From: Bosea sp. AS-1
Lineage (GTDB): Bacteria > Pseudomonadota > Alphaproteobacteria > Rhizobiales > Beijerinckiaceae
Direction: 5' to 3'
Assembly: GCF_002220095.1 (NCBI RefSeq)
Contig: NZ_CP022372.1
Span: 1,708,501 to 1,772,500, forward strand
DNA length: 64,000 nt
Within the stretch, counting starts at the first letter, position 1, and every line of letters begins with the position of its first letter. Both the position numbers and the translations under genes were made by a program. The notes below the pieces were generated by a model. The model searched no databases and was not told where the DNA came from. It was given only the letters and a program-made list of their open reading frames with translations. This document shows, in pieces, positions 28,093 through 41,272 of this stretch.

Positions 28093-29013
28093 TCAGTAGG
28101 TCCAGCGCTGGGCCTTCTGGATCAGGAAGTCGCGGAAGACCTGGACGCGGGCGACCGACTTCATCTCTTCCGGATAGACCAGATAGCTCTCCAACTGCGG
28201 CATCTCGGATTCGCGCATGAGCTGCACGAGCGGCGAGCCCGTCTCGATCAGATAGTCCGGCAGCACGGCGATGCCGGCGCCCGAGTCGACCGCGCGCTTC
28301 ATCGCCGTGATGTTGTTGACGATGAGGTGGAGCGGGCGCGGGTTGCGCTGGTCGCGGCCGATCGTGCCGAGCCAGTGCACCGCCGTGAGGTAGGACGGAG
28401 AGGTGCCGCCGAAGGAGATCAGCCGGTGGTTGTCGAGATCCTCGTAGCTCTTCGGCTCGCCGAAGCGCTTCACATAGGCCGGCGAGGCGTAGACGTGATA
28501 GTGCACCGTGAAGAGCTTGCGCTGGATCAGGTCCGGCTGCTGCGGCTGGCGCAGGCGGATGGCGATATCCGCCTCGCGCATCGACAGGTCGAGCTCCTCA
28601 TCGGTCAGGATGAGATCGACCTTGATATCCGGATAGAGATCGAGGAACTCGGCCAGGCGTGGCGTCAGCCAGTGCCCGCCGAGTCCGCGCGTCGCCGTGA
28701 CCTTTAGCTCGCCTGACGGATGCTCGCGGGTTTCGGAGAGCTGCGAACGCGTGCGCTCCAGCCGCTGCGTCATCTCGCGCGCGGCGCGCCACAGCAACTC
28801 GCCCTGCTCGGTCAGGATCAGGCCGCGCGTATGCCGGTGGAACAGCGGCGCCCGGAGCTCACGCTCGAGCGCGCCGATCTGCCGGCTCACGGCGGATTGA
28901 CTCAATCCCAGAACATCGCCAGCTTTGGTGAAACTGCCTGACTCTGCGACGGTATAAAAAATTCTAATGCGGTCCCAATCCACCGCGCTTCCCCCGCTAT
29001 GCGTTTTGTGCAT
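28093..29013 (-). CDS. LysR family transcriptional regulator
   Basis: This 306-residue protein has an N-terminal winged HTH (about residues 12-70: VDWDRIRIFYTVAESGSFTK, then GLSQSAVSRQIGALERELR) and a LysR substrate-binding domain (about 100-295). The target and inducer are unknown. It lies on the same strand after trxB with a gap of 113 bases; a LysR gene beside trxB recurs in alphaproteobacteria. A 35-bp T-free tail follows, and transcription could reach the sRNA region. Confidence 0.93.
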   Translation of the reverse strand: MHKTHSGGSAVDWDRIRIFYTVAESGSFTKAGDVLGLSQSAVSRQIGALERELRAPLFHRHTRGLILTEQGELLWRAAREMTQRLERTRSQLSETREHPSGELKVTATRGLGGHWLTPRLAEFLDLYPDIKVDLILTDEELDLSMREADIAIRLRQPQQPDLIQRKLFTVHYHVYASPAYVKRFGEPKSYEDLDNHRLISFGGTSPSYLTAVHWLGTIGRDQRNPRPLHLIVNNITAMKRAVDSGAGIAVLPDYLIETGSPLVQLMRESEMPQLESYLVYPEEMKSVARVQVFRDFLIQKAQRWTY

Positions 29014-29126
29014 GATGGGGGATAAAGTCCTTGTGCGTCAATGCCTCGGCAGCAGAGATTGTCCTTTTTGGCACTGAATCTGGTGAGGGAATTCATCAAA
29101 CTCGGTGATGAGTTCCCGAAAAGCCC

Positions 29127-31186
<2,060 letters not shown>

Positions 31187-31247
31187 GCGCCTTGTATCGC
31201 CTGCCGCCGCCGTCTACACCAGCGCCACCTGCCTCTGAGGACGTTCA

Positions 31248-31712
31248 TTGCCGGCGAAACTCGACGATATCGACCTGCGCATCCTGCGCGAGCTCCAGGC
31301 CGATGGTCGCATGACCAATGTCGAGCTGGCGAGCCGTGTCGGCATCTCGCCGCCGCCTTGCCTTAGGCGCGTCCGGGCCCTGGAAGAGGCCGGGCTGATC
31401 CGGGGCTATCATGCCGATCTCGACGAGCGGAAGCTGGGCTACGAGGTGGTCTGCTTCGCCTTCGTACATCTGGCGAGCCAGGCGGAGGCGGATCTCGCGG
31501 CCTTCCAGACCCGGATCCGGGAATGGGCGACGGTGCGCGAGTGCTGGACGCTCTCCGGCGATATCGATTTCGCGCTGAAATGCGTCGCGCCCGATCTCAA
31601 GGCCTTTCAGGATTTCGTCGCGGACCTTACGGCCATGCCGAATGTCCGCAACGTTCGCACCGCGCTGACGCTCGACCGCGTCAAGGACGAGCCGATCGTT
31701 CCCTTCGGCTGA
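31248..31712 (+). CDS. Lrp/AsnC family transcriptional regulator
   Basis: This 154-residue regulator has an HTH (LDDIDLRILRELQADGRMTN, then VELASRVGISPPPCLRRV) and a C-terminal RAM ligand-binding domain. The start is TTG at 31248 with GAGGAC seven bases upstream; no ATG fits the family N-terminus. It is divergent from the ELM1-like gene. Lrp next to trxB is a recurring arrangement in alphaproteobacteria. Ligand and targets are unknown. Confidence 0.93.
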   Translation: MPAKLDDIDLRILRELQADGRMTNVELASRVGISPPPCLRRVRALEEAGLIRGYHADLDERKLGYEVVCFAFVHLASQAEADLAAFQTRIREWATVRECWTLSGDIDFALKCVAPDLKAFQDFVADLTAMPNVRNVRTALTLDRVKDEPIVPFG

Positions 31713-31720
31713 GGCGAGAC

Positions 31721-32227
31721 TCAGCCTGCGACGTAGCGCTTGATCCACCAGGCATTGTTGCGCGCGAGCGCCTTCAGGCGGCGCTGGTCGACATCCGGCA
31801 GGTACCAGGCGCCGGCGCCGCCGGCGGATTCCGTCGACATGATCGGCCAGTTGTCGAGCTCGCGGCCGGAGCGGTCGTAGAGCGTGACGAGGCTCTCGAG
31901 ATAGTCGTTGCTGCCGCCGCCATTCGCCATCCGGCTGCCGCCTCCGCCGGCGTAGCTCGCCAGCCAGAGGCTGTTGACGCTGACGACCAGGCGATTGCCG
32001 GCGCCGGGACGGAACGCCGGCCCGAGAATATCGACCAGGGTCCTCTGCAGCTCGGCTCCGACCAGCCTGACATGCTCGCCCCAGGCATCCGTGACCTTTC
32101 GGGCGAATACGATCTGGATCGAGCCGATGGGAGCGCCCTGTGCGGACGCTTGCTGCAAGCCGGCCGGAAGCAGGGCAAGCGCCCCCCCGGCAAGTGTCAT
32201 TCCGACAAACTGGCGACGTGTCGTCAT
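31721..32227 (-). CDS. Tat-type exported protein of unknown function
   Basis: This 168-residue protein has a twin-arginine signal (MTTRRQFVGMTLAGGALALL, then QASA). The mature part has no recognised domain: IQIVFARKVTDAWGEHVRLV near its start, a Gly/Ser-rich stretch (YAGGGGSRMANGGGSND) and a C-terminus rich in Trp, Lys and Arg. Its Shine-Dalgarno GGAG, eight bases before the ATG, is buried in a perfect 10-bp hairpin at 32233-32255. It lies 75 bases after the greA stop on the same strand. Confidence 0.65.
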   Translation of the reverse strand: MTTRRQFVGMTLAGGALALLPAGLQQASAQGAPIGSIQIVFARKVTDAWGEHVRLVGAELQRTLVDILGPAFRPGAGNRLVVSVNSLWLASYAGGGGSRMANGGGSNDYLESLVTLYDRSGRELDNWPIMSTESAGGAGAWYLPDVDQRRLKALARNNAWWIKRYVAG

Positions 32228-32232
32228 GGCGG

Positions 32233-32255
32233 TGTCTCCGAAGTCTTCGGAGACA
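32233..32255 (-). promoter_or_regulatory. Hairpin sequestering the Shine-Dalgarno of the exported protein gene
   Basis: On the minus strand TGTCTCCGAA pairs perfectly with TTCGGAGACA around a GAC loop (10 bp, 3-nt loop). The 3' arm contains GGAG, which stands eight bases before the ATG at 32227. The arrangement would block ribosome entry until melted. Confidence 0.5.
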
Positions 32256-32269
32256 ATGTAGGAACTCCG

Positions 32270-32289
32270 GTGCCGGTTTTCACCGGCAC
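32270..32289 (-). other. GAAA-tetraloop hairpin just after greA
   Basis: GTGCCGGT pairs with ACCGGCAC around GAAA on the minus strand. It is a stable stem lying 14 bases beyond the greA stop, without a T-tract. It may be a transcript-end or processing structure. Confidence 0.4.
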
Positions 32290-32302
32290 GTTGGCACCTT
32301 GG

Positions 32303-32776
32303 TTAGCGGAAGGCGACGCCGACGATCTCGTAGGACTTGCCGCCGCCGGGCGTATTGACCTGCACCGAGTCGCCGACCTTCTTGCCGATCAGCGCGCGCG
32401 CAATCGGCGAGCCAATCGAGACCTTGCCGGATTTCACGTCGGATTCCGGCTCGCCGACGATCTGGTAGCTCTTCTCTTCCTCGGTGTCGTCGTCGATCAG
32501 CTTGACGGTCGCACCGAACTTCACCGTGTCGCCGCCGAGTTTGGAGACGTCGATGATGTCGGCGCGGCCGATCAGCGATTCGAGCTCCATGATGCGGCCT
32601 TCGTTCAACGACTGCGCTTCCTTCGCCGCGTGATATTCGGCGTTCTCGGAGAGGTCACCCAGCGCGCGCGCTTCGGAGATCGCCGTGATGATGCGTTGGC
32701 GCTCGACCTGCTGGCGGTGCTTCAGCTCCGTCTCCAAGGCGGCGAAGCCGCCCGCAGTCATTGGAACCTTTTCCAT
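32303..32776 (-). CDS. greA: Transcription elongation factor GreA
   Basis: This 157-residue protein rescues backtracked RNA polymerase by stimulating transcript cleavage. The N-terminal coiled coil starts [20 protein letters not shown] and carries the acidic tip ([18 protein letters not shown] with the conserved D and E). The C-terminal FKBP-like domain ends [10 protein letters not shown]. It follows carB by 104 bases; a long palindromic hairpin lies in the gap. Confidence 0.97.
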   Translation of the reverse strand: MEKVPMTAGGFAALETELKHRQQVERQRIITAISEARALGDLSENAEYHAAKEAQSLNEGRIMELESLIGRADIIDVSKLGGDTVKFGATVKLIDDDTEEEKSYQIVGEPESDVKSGKVSIGSPIARALIGKKVGDSVQVNTPGGGKSYEIVGVAFR

Positions 32777-32797
32777 TCTATCCGTCCCATAAGCTTA

Positions 32798-32846
32798 GAA
32801 AGCGCGGGTGCCGTCGGCCGCATGGCCCCGGCATTGCCGCGCTTTC
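32798..32846. other. Long near-perfect hairpin between carB and greA
   Basis: GAAAGCGCGG (32798-32807) pairs with CCGCGCTTTC (32837-32846). TGCCG/CGGCA and GGCC/GGCC pair inside it, and the tip is GCAT. It lies 22 bases upstream of the greA ATG, in its leader. No T-tract follows on either strand. Confidence 0.5.
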
Positions 32847-32880
32847 GCTCAATATCTGAACCCCGGAGCGGTAAGCTCCG

Positions 32881-36198
<3,318 letters not shown>

Positions 36199-36341
36199 GG
36201 TCTCGACCGATCTTGAGCAGGCGCGCGCAAGGCCGGTCCGATCAGGCGAGCGGAGCCGGGGCGAGCGTCTGAATGAATGCTAGGCGCTCGCTATAGACGG
36301 GCAGAGCCGCGGAAGGAAGCTAAAAGCGCTTCCTGTCCGCA

Positions 36342-37556
36342 TCAACGCACAGGCCGCGGTGCCGGCAGCACCAGATCGACCTCGAGCGGCCGCGCCGTCC
36401 CGCGCTTGCGGCGCAACGCAATGAAGAGCAGCCCGAGCGCAACCAGCTCGCAAGCTGCGCCGACGAAGCCGAGCGGCCAGGTGCCGGCGTGGCGCATCAC
36501 CTGCTGGCCGAGTGCCGCGCCGGCCGCGATGCCGAAATAGAGCGCCGAGGCATTGAGCGAGAGGGCGACGACGGCCGCGTCCGGCGCCATCGCAGCCAGC
36601 CGCGACATCTGCGCGGGGTGCCCGGCCCAGCCCGCGCCACTCCAGACCATGATGACGAGCGGCAGCAGATAGACCGCGATGGTGGGCGGCAAGGTCACGG
36701 CGACGAGCGAGGCCGCGACCAGCGAGGCTGCCAGCAACGTCAGCACGACGGAGAGCGACCGCTCGGGTCCGAAACGGTCACTCGCCATGCCCCCGAACTG
36801 GTTGCCGAGCGCCGAGCCGATGCCGGAAAGCACGAGCGTGGCGGCGAGCCAGGGGCCGGCGATGCCGGCGTGGTTGGTCAGGAAGGGGGCGATATAGGTG
36901 TAGAGGACGAAAGCGCCGGTCGTCCAAAACATCGTCGTGCCCAGCGCCAGCAGCACATCGCCGCGACCGGCGACCTGCAGGCGCTCGCGCAGCGTGTTGG
37001 TGGCATGCGGCAGGCCGGATGGCAGCCTCGCGAGAAGCCCCGTCAGCGACAACGCGCTCAAGGCGGCCACGATCAGGAAGGCGAGATACCAACCGCCAAA
37101 GCCGACGACGGCGGTGCCGATCGGGATACCGAGAATCAGCGAGACGGTCATGCCGCCCGTGACGAGCGCGATGGCGCGGCCGCGCCGCTCGGGCGGAGAG
37201 ATCGCGACGGCGACGGCGTTGGCGGCGGGCATGAATACGCCGGCGGCGAGCGCCATGACGATGCGCGCCAGCACGACGACGGTGAAGTCGCTGGCGAAGG
37301 CGGCACCGAGATTGGCGAGGCCGAAGACCGTCATCGCACCGAGGAGGACGCGCTTGCGGTCGGCATCGCCCAACACGGTCGAAAGGATCGGGGAGCCGAT
37401 CGCGTAGGCCAGCGCGAAGATCGAAATGAGCAGGCCGGCGGTGTCGATCGAGACGCCGAGGCCGGAGGCGAGATGGGGCAGGATGCCGGTGACGATCAGG
37501 CTGCCCGTGCCGATGGCGAAGGCGCCGCCGGCGAGCGAAAGGAGGCGGATGTCCAT
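36342..37556 (-). CDS. MFS transporter, AraJ/Cmx-type efflux protein
   Basis: This 404-residue membrane protein has about 12 hydrophobic segments. The drug/sugar-efflux MFS signs are GTGSLIVTGILPHLA in TM1 and GDADRKRVLLGAM in the TM2-3 loop. PAANAVAVAISPPERRGRAIALV covers TM4-5 (given as AISPPERRGRAIALV). It is divergently transcribed from an ArsR-type regulator; two TTCAATGATYGTTGAA palindromes lie between them, so regulation by that protein is likely. Substrate unknown. Confidence 0.92.
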   Translation of the reverse strand: MDIRLLSLAGGAFAIGTGSLIVTGILPHLASGLGVSIDTAGLLISIFALAYAIGSPILSTVLGDADRKRVLLGAMTVFGLANLGAAFASDFTVVVLARIVMALAAGVFMPAANAVAVAISPPERRGRAIALVTGGMTVSLILGIPIGTAVVGFGGWYLAFLIVAALSALSLTGLLARLPSGLPHATNTLRERLQVAGRGDVLLALGTTMFWTTGAFVLYTYIAPFLTNHAGIAGPWLAATLVLSGIGSALGNQFGGMASDRFGPERSLSVVLTLLAASLVAASLVAVTLPPTIAVYLLPLVIMVWSGAGWAGHPAQMSRLAAMAPDAAVVALSLNASALYFGIAAGAALGQQVMRHAGTWPLGFVGAACELVALGLLFIALRRKRGTARPLEVDLVLPAPRPVR

Positions 37557-37592
37557 GAGGTCGATCCCTGCGTTCGAAGGAGATCTTCAAAT

Positions 37593-37608
37593 TTCAATGA
37601 TCGTTGAA
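37593..37608. promoter_or_regulatory. Operator-like palindrome 1 of the MFS/ArsR pair
   Basis: TTCAATGATCGTTGAA is a 5-6-5 inverted repeat lying 37 bp upstream of the MFS start. It sits inside a longer imperfect palindrome (37582-37618) with GATCTT/AAGATC ends. Confidence 0.65.
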
Positions 37609-37643
37609 TTTTAAGATCGCCGAACCAAGGCCGCAAGCCTAAT

Positions 37644-37659
37644 TTCAATGATTGTTGAA
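37644..37659. promoter_or_regulatory. Operator-like palindrome 2 of the MFS/ArsR pair
   Basis: TTCAATGATTGTTGAA differs from palindrome 1 by one base, lies 51 bp from it centre to centre and 37 bp upstream of the ArsR-type gene's ATG. Confidence 0.65.
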
Positions 37660-37696
37660 TCTTGTCAGGAGCGATGGTTTCGCCTATCCCCCAGCT

Positions 37697-38065
37697 ATGA
37701 AGCCGGTCTTCCATCCCGATATCGAGGACGTGGCGCCCGCCGATGTCTTCGCGGCGCTGGCCGATCCGATCCGGCTCGGCATCCTCGTCGCGTTGGCCGA
37801 TGTCAGCGAGGTCGACAAGGCGCGCTGCAGTCATTTCACGGCGTTCGCCTCACCCTCGCTCCTGTCCTATCACTTCGCCAAGCTGCGCGAGGCGGGCATC
37901 ACGCGGATGCGCGTCGAAGGCACGTCGCGCTATCTCAGCATCCGGCGCGAGGAGCTGAACCAGCGCTTCCCGGGACTGATCGACAGCGTGATCGAGACGG
38001 CGCGGCGCGACCCGAACCTGCCGCGGCTCGGCGCGGCATGGCTGTCGGATGGCGGTACCCCTTAA
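37697..38065 (+). CDS. ArsR-type winged-helix regulator
   Basis: This 122-residue protein has an ArsR-like HTH (PADVFAALADPIRLGILVAL, then FASPSLLSYHFAKLREAGIT and RMRVEGTSRYLSIRREEL). There is no obvious metal site of the ArsR CVC type: only one cysteine (about residue 49, ARCSHF), so the signal may be organic or redox. The start at 37697 fits the domain. It is divergent from the MFS gene and probably represses it through the two palindromes. Confidence 0.87.
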   Translation: MKPVFHPDIEDVAPADVFAALADPIRLGILVALADVSEVDKARCSHFTAFASPSLLSYHFAKLREAGITRMRVEGTSRYLSIRREELNQRFPGLIDSVIETARRDPNLPRLGAAWLSDGGTP

Positions 38066-38094
38066 GAGACAGGTGGCCTGCCGTTGACAGGCTT

Positions 38095-38111
38095 ACGTTG
38101 GGGTATAACGT
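38095..38111. promoter_or_regulatory. Inverted repeat before the methyltransferase gene
   Basis: ACGTT (38095-38099) and AACGT (38107-38111) flank GGGGTAT. It overlaps a TATAACGTT sequence (38104-38112) that recurs, on the other strand, in the palindrome before the AztD-like gene. Confidence 0.35.
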
Positions 38112-38180
38112 TCGCATTTCCGCGATGGCGTCGAGCCGGATCGCGCGACCAAGCACCGGCCACGCCCGAACCTGAGGAGC

Positions 38181-39248
38181 ATGGCCATGCGTGCAGCCGA
38201 CCCTCAAAAACTCGATGTCCTGATGGGGCGTCTCGTCGGTGATGTCGGGGCTTCCGTCACCGGAGCCCTGATCGTGCTGGGCGATCAGCTCGGCCTCTAC
38301 AAGGCGATGGCCGACGGCGAGCCCGTGACCTCGCAACAGATGGCCGCGAAGACGGGCTTCAAGGAACGCTATGTCCGCGAATGGCTCGCAGCGCAGGCCG
38401 CTGCCGGCTATGTCGACTATGACGAAGGCAGCGACAGCTTCAGCCTCTCGCCGGAGCAGGCTATGGCCTTCGCCGAAGAGGACAGCCCGGCCTTCTTCGC
38501 CGGAGCCTTCGAGGTCGTCCAGTCGATGTGGGTCGACGAGCCGAAGGTCGAGGAGGCCTTCAGGAGCGGCAAGGGGCTTGGCTGGCATGAGCACAGCCGC
38601 TGTCTGTTCCGTGGCACCGAGCGCTTTTTCCGGCCGGGCTACAACACGCATCTGACGACGGCCTGGATCCCGGCGCTGGACGGCGTCGAAGACAAGTTGT
38701 TGCAGGGCGCGACGGTGGCCGATATCGGCTGCGGGCACGGCTCCTCCACCATCCTGATGGCACGGGCCTACCCGAAATCGCGCTTCTTCGGCTTCGACTA
38801 TCATGGCCCGTCGATCGATCGGGCGCGCGAGGCGGCAGCCGAAGCCGGCGTCGGTGATCGCATCGTCTTCGAGCAGGCTTCGGCCAAGGACTTTCCGGAG
38901 AAGAAATACGACCTCGTGACGATGTTCGACTGCCTGCACGACATGGGTGACCCCGTTGGGGCTGGACGTCATGTCAAGGAGGCGCTTGCAAAGGACGGGA
39001 GCTGGATGATCGTCGAGCCCTTTGCCCATGACAGCCTGCGGGAGAACCTCAATCCGGTCGGGCGGATCTACTACGGCGCATCGACCATGATTTGCACGCC
39101 GGCTTCGCTGTCGCAGGAGGTGGGACTTGGCCTCGGCGCGCAGGCGGGCGAGATGCGGCTGCGCAAGGTGGCGCTCGATGCGGGGTTCTCGCATTTCCAT
39201 CGAGCCACCGAGACGCCCTTCAACATGGTGTTCGAGGTCAGGGCCTGA
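38181..39248 (+). CDS. SAM-dependent methyltransferase with winged-helix N-terminus (Rv2258c-like)
   Basis: This 355-residue protein begins with a winged-helix-like dimerisation part (about 15-100: VTGALIVLGDQLGLYKAMAD and GFKERYVREWLAAQAAAGYV). The Rossmann methyltransferase domain has motif I ATVADIGCGHGSSTILMA (about residue 175) and DLVTMFDCLHDMGDP. This layout matches the Rv2258c group of small-molecule methyltransferases; the substrate is unknown. TGAGGAGC precedes the ATG. A promoter-region inverted repeat resembles the one before the next gene. Confidence 0.87.
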   Translation: MAMRAADPQKLDVLMGRLVGDVGASVTGALIVLGDQLGLYKAMADGEPVTSQQMAAKTGFKERYVREWLAAQAAAGYVDYDEGSDSFSLSPEQAMAFAEEDSPAFFAGAFEVVQSMWVDEPKVEEAFRSGKGLGWHEHSRCLFRGTERFFRPGYNTHLTTAWIPALDGVEDKLLQGATVADIGCGHGSSTILMARAYPKSRFFGFDYHGPSIDRAREAAAEAGVGDRIVFEQASAKDFPEKKYDLVTMFDCLHDMGDPVGAGRHVKEALAKDGSWMIVEPFAHDSLRENLNPVGRIYYGASTMICTPASLSQEVGLGLGAQAGEMRLRKVALDAGFSHFHRATETPFNMVFEVRA

Positions 39249-39255
39249 CGCTCTC

Positions 39256-39302
39256 GGGATCGCCCGCGGGCCGAGCCGCGTCACGGATCGGCCTGCGATC
39301 CC
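39256..39302. other. Nested hairpin after the methyltransferase gene
   Basis: GGGATCG (39256-39262) pairs with CGATCCC (39296-39302), and GGCCGA with TCGGCC inside it. No T-tract follows, so terminator function is uncertain. Confidence 0.4.
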
Positions 39303-39363
39303 GGTTCCGCCGGGAGTACCGTCGCTGCTTATGGAGGAGCGGAGATCGCGGGTTGCCTTCTGA

Positions 39364-39387
39364 TGATATGAATGTAACGTTATATCA
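39364..39387. promoter_or_regulatory. Palindromic operator candidate before the AztD-like gene
   Basis: TGATAT (39364-39369) and ATATCA (39382-39387) flank an inner TGTAACGTTATA. It is an AT-rich 24-bp palindrome 23 bp upstream of the GTG start. A Zur site would fit the zinc-chaperone gene, but the motif was not tested against a model. Confidence 0.45.
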
Positions 39388-39410
39388 TTGCATTTATATC
39401 GGAGCTTCCC

Positions 39411-40739
39411 GTGTTTTCATCTCGTCTTCCGATTGCCGGTCTTAGCCTCGCCGGCGGCTTGCTCGCTTCCGCGGCCCTCGCGCACGACCATGCGCCGCTG
39501 CGCGGCCGGCTCGTCTTCACCGACCACGAAAAGCCGGTGGTCCGCATCCTTGATCTCGACAGCGGGGAGGTGACGCACAGCTTCGACGTGCCGAAGGCGA
39601 ATCCAGGTTTCGCCGGGGTTTCCGGCGGGCGCTATGTCGTGGTGAAGACGGGCGACGAGGCCGGCACGCTGCGCATCCTCGACACAGGGCTGATCGCCGA
39701 GTCGCATGGCGACCACGTCGATCTCGACAAGGCCACGCCGAGGTTCCTCGACTTTGCGACCAAGGGCGACAGGCCGGCGCATGTCATCTCGGGGCAGGGA
39801 CAGCTCGCGCTGTTCTACGACGGCCTGCGTCCCTGGGAGGGCAAGAGCGAGCCCAAGGCGGTGTTGATCGCTATCGACAGTCTCGCCCAGGGCGAGCCGA
39901 CCGTGGCGACATGGCCAAGCCCGGCGCCGCAACACGGCATCGCTGTGCCGCTTGGCGGGCGGCAATGGCTGATGTCAGTGCCCAATCCGGCCTACGCCAA
40001 GGGCGACGATCGCAGCGCCTCGCCGCGTCCGAACGGCTTCGAGATCCTGGAGCAGGGCGCCGGAAAGGAGGGAGGCTGGAAGCGCGTTGCCAACCTCAAC
40101 GATCCGATGAGGGCCGATGCCTCCTGCAAGCTCTATCACGGCTACGCACCGGCACGCGGCGGGCGCCATCTCTTCGGCTGTGCCGAGGGTGAAGACGGTG
40201 GATTGCTGGTGCTCGCGCGGGCAGGCAAGGGCGTCGCGGTCGGCTGGAGCGCACGCAAGCTGGCCTATCCTGACGAGCGCCGTGTCAGCGCGCTCAAGTC
40301 CCGCGAGGGTGGGCGTCATCTCGTCGGCAACTACGGGCTCAAGGCGCCCTATGACGCGCTGCTGCGGATCGACCCCGGCGCCAAGGCATTGACGGCCGAT
40401 GACGTGCTCGCGATTCCGGGCGGCCAGGCAGCCTGCCAGTTCGAGCTCAATGGCAATGCCAGCCGCCTCGCCAATCTGACACCGGATGGCAAGCTCAGGG
40501 TCTATGAAGTCGCGCCGGCCTGGAAGGAGCTCGCTGCCTTCGATGTGGTTGCGCCCTTCGATTGCGCCTATGGCGCCAAGACGCCGACCCCCAGCCTCGC
40601 AGTCATCGGCGCCAGCGCCTTCGTCAGTGATCCGGCGAACGGGCGCATCCGTGAATATCATCTCGATACGCTGAAGCAGGGGCTCGACCTGCCGGTCGGC
40701 GGCATGCCGGCCAATCTGGCCGGGAGCGACGCGGGCTGA
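39411..40739 (+). CDS. AztD-like periplasmic zinc metallochaperone
   Basis: This 442-residue exported beta-propeller protein resembles AztD, the zinc chaperone that hands Zn2+ to the AztC binding protein of the AztABC transporter (family knowledge from Paracoccus). A signal peptide (LAGGLLASAALA) is followed by a His-containing mature N-terminus (HDHAPLRGRLVFTDHEKP). Repeated propeller strands follow, e.g. GGRYVVVKTGDEAGTLRILD, and HGDHVDLDKATPRFLD and QHGIAVPLGG carry further His/Asp. The start is GTG with GGAG six bases upstream. No aztA, aztB or aztC is in the window. Confidence 0.75.
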   Translation: MFSSRLPIAGLSLAGGLLASAALAHDHAPLRGRLVFTDHEKPVVRILDLDSGEVTHSFDVPKANPGFAGVSGGRYVVVKTGDEAGTLRILDTGLIAESHGDHVDLDKATPRFLDFATKGDRPAHVISGQGQLALFYDGLRPWEGKSEPKAVLIAIDSLAQGEPTVATWPSPAPQHGIAVPLGGRQWLMSVPNPAYAKGDDRSASPRPNGFEILEQGAGKEGGWKRVANLNDPMRADASCKLYHGYAPARGGRHLFGCAEGEDGGLLVLARAGKGVAVGWSARKLAYPDERRVSALKSREGGRHLVGNYGLKAPYDALLRIDPGAKALTADDVLAIPGGQAACQFELNGNASRLANLTPDGKLRVYEVAPAWKELAAFDVVAPFDCAYGAKTPTPSLAVIGASAFVSDPANGRIREYHLDTLKQGLDLPVGGMPANLAGSDAG

Positions 40740-40761
40740 GCGAGGCGCGCGGCCCAAGCAA

Positions 40762-40799
40762 CATCCCGGATCTGGTGACGGCATCGCCGATTCGGGATG
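40762..40799. repeat. Palindromic intergenic element
   Basis: CATCCCGGATC (40762-40772) pairs with GATTCGGGATG (40789-40799) with one mismatch. The end GGGATGACAA resembles common alphaproteobacterial REP-type repeats. It follows the AztD-like gene and could stabilise its mRNA 3' end. Confidence 0.4.
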
Positions 40800-40842
40800 A
40801 CAATGGCTTTCGAGAGCTCGAAGCATCGGCTAGGAAGCGCGA

Positions 40843-41247
40843 ATGCCGCTTCGCCGTTATCCGCGACAGTTCCGCCAGCTCGTGACCTATGCCTTCGCCG
40901 GCGGGCTGACGGCGGTGGCGCATTACGGCGTGCTGATCGGGCTGGTCGAGGGCGTGAAGATCGATCCCGTGCCGGCGACGCTCGCCGGCTTCATCGTCGG
41001 AGCACTGGTCTCCTATGGCCTCAACCGCTGGATGACCTTCGATGCGACGCGCAGCCACGCCCAGGCCGGCTGGCGCTTCGCGCTGATCGCCGCCGGCGGT
41101 TTCGTGCTCACCGGCCTGCTGATGCATCTCTTCGTCACCCGGCTCGGGCTGCCCTATCTACCGATGCAGCTCGTCACCACGGGAATCGTGATGGTGTTCT
41201 CTTTCCTCGGCCACAAGTTCTTCAGCTTCGCCGATCGGGCAGCCTGA
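40843..41247 (+). CDS. GtrA-like membrane protein
   Basis: This 134-residue protein has four hydrophobic segments in the GtrA pattern: FRQLVTYAFAGGLTAVAHYG (TM1), VGALVSYGLNRWMTF (TM2) and FSFLGHKFFSF near the C-terminus. GtrA proteins are thought to help flip lipid-linked sugars across the inner membrane. No glycosyltransferase gene is beside it. The start at 40843 fits the family. Confidence 0.88.
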   Translation: MPLRRYPRQFRQLVTYAFAGGLTAVAHYGVLIGLVEGVKIDPVPATLAGFIVGALVSYGLNRWMTFDATRSHAQAGWRFALIAAGGFVLTGLLMHLFVTRLGLPYLPMQLVTTGIVMVFSFLGHKFFSFADRAA

Positions 41248-41272
41248 CGCGGGTCGCCAGGCTGCCGAAGGC

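Noticed and set aside
38084..38109. TTGACA followed by TATAAC as a sigma-70 promoter before the methyltransferase gene
   Set aside because: The spacer is only 14 bases, too short for normal sigma-70 recognition. The inverted repeat there is better explained as an operator.
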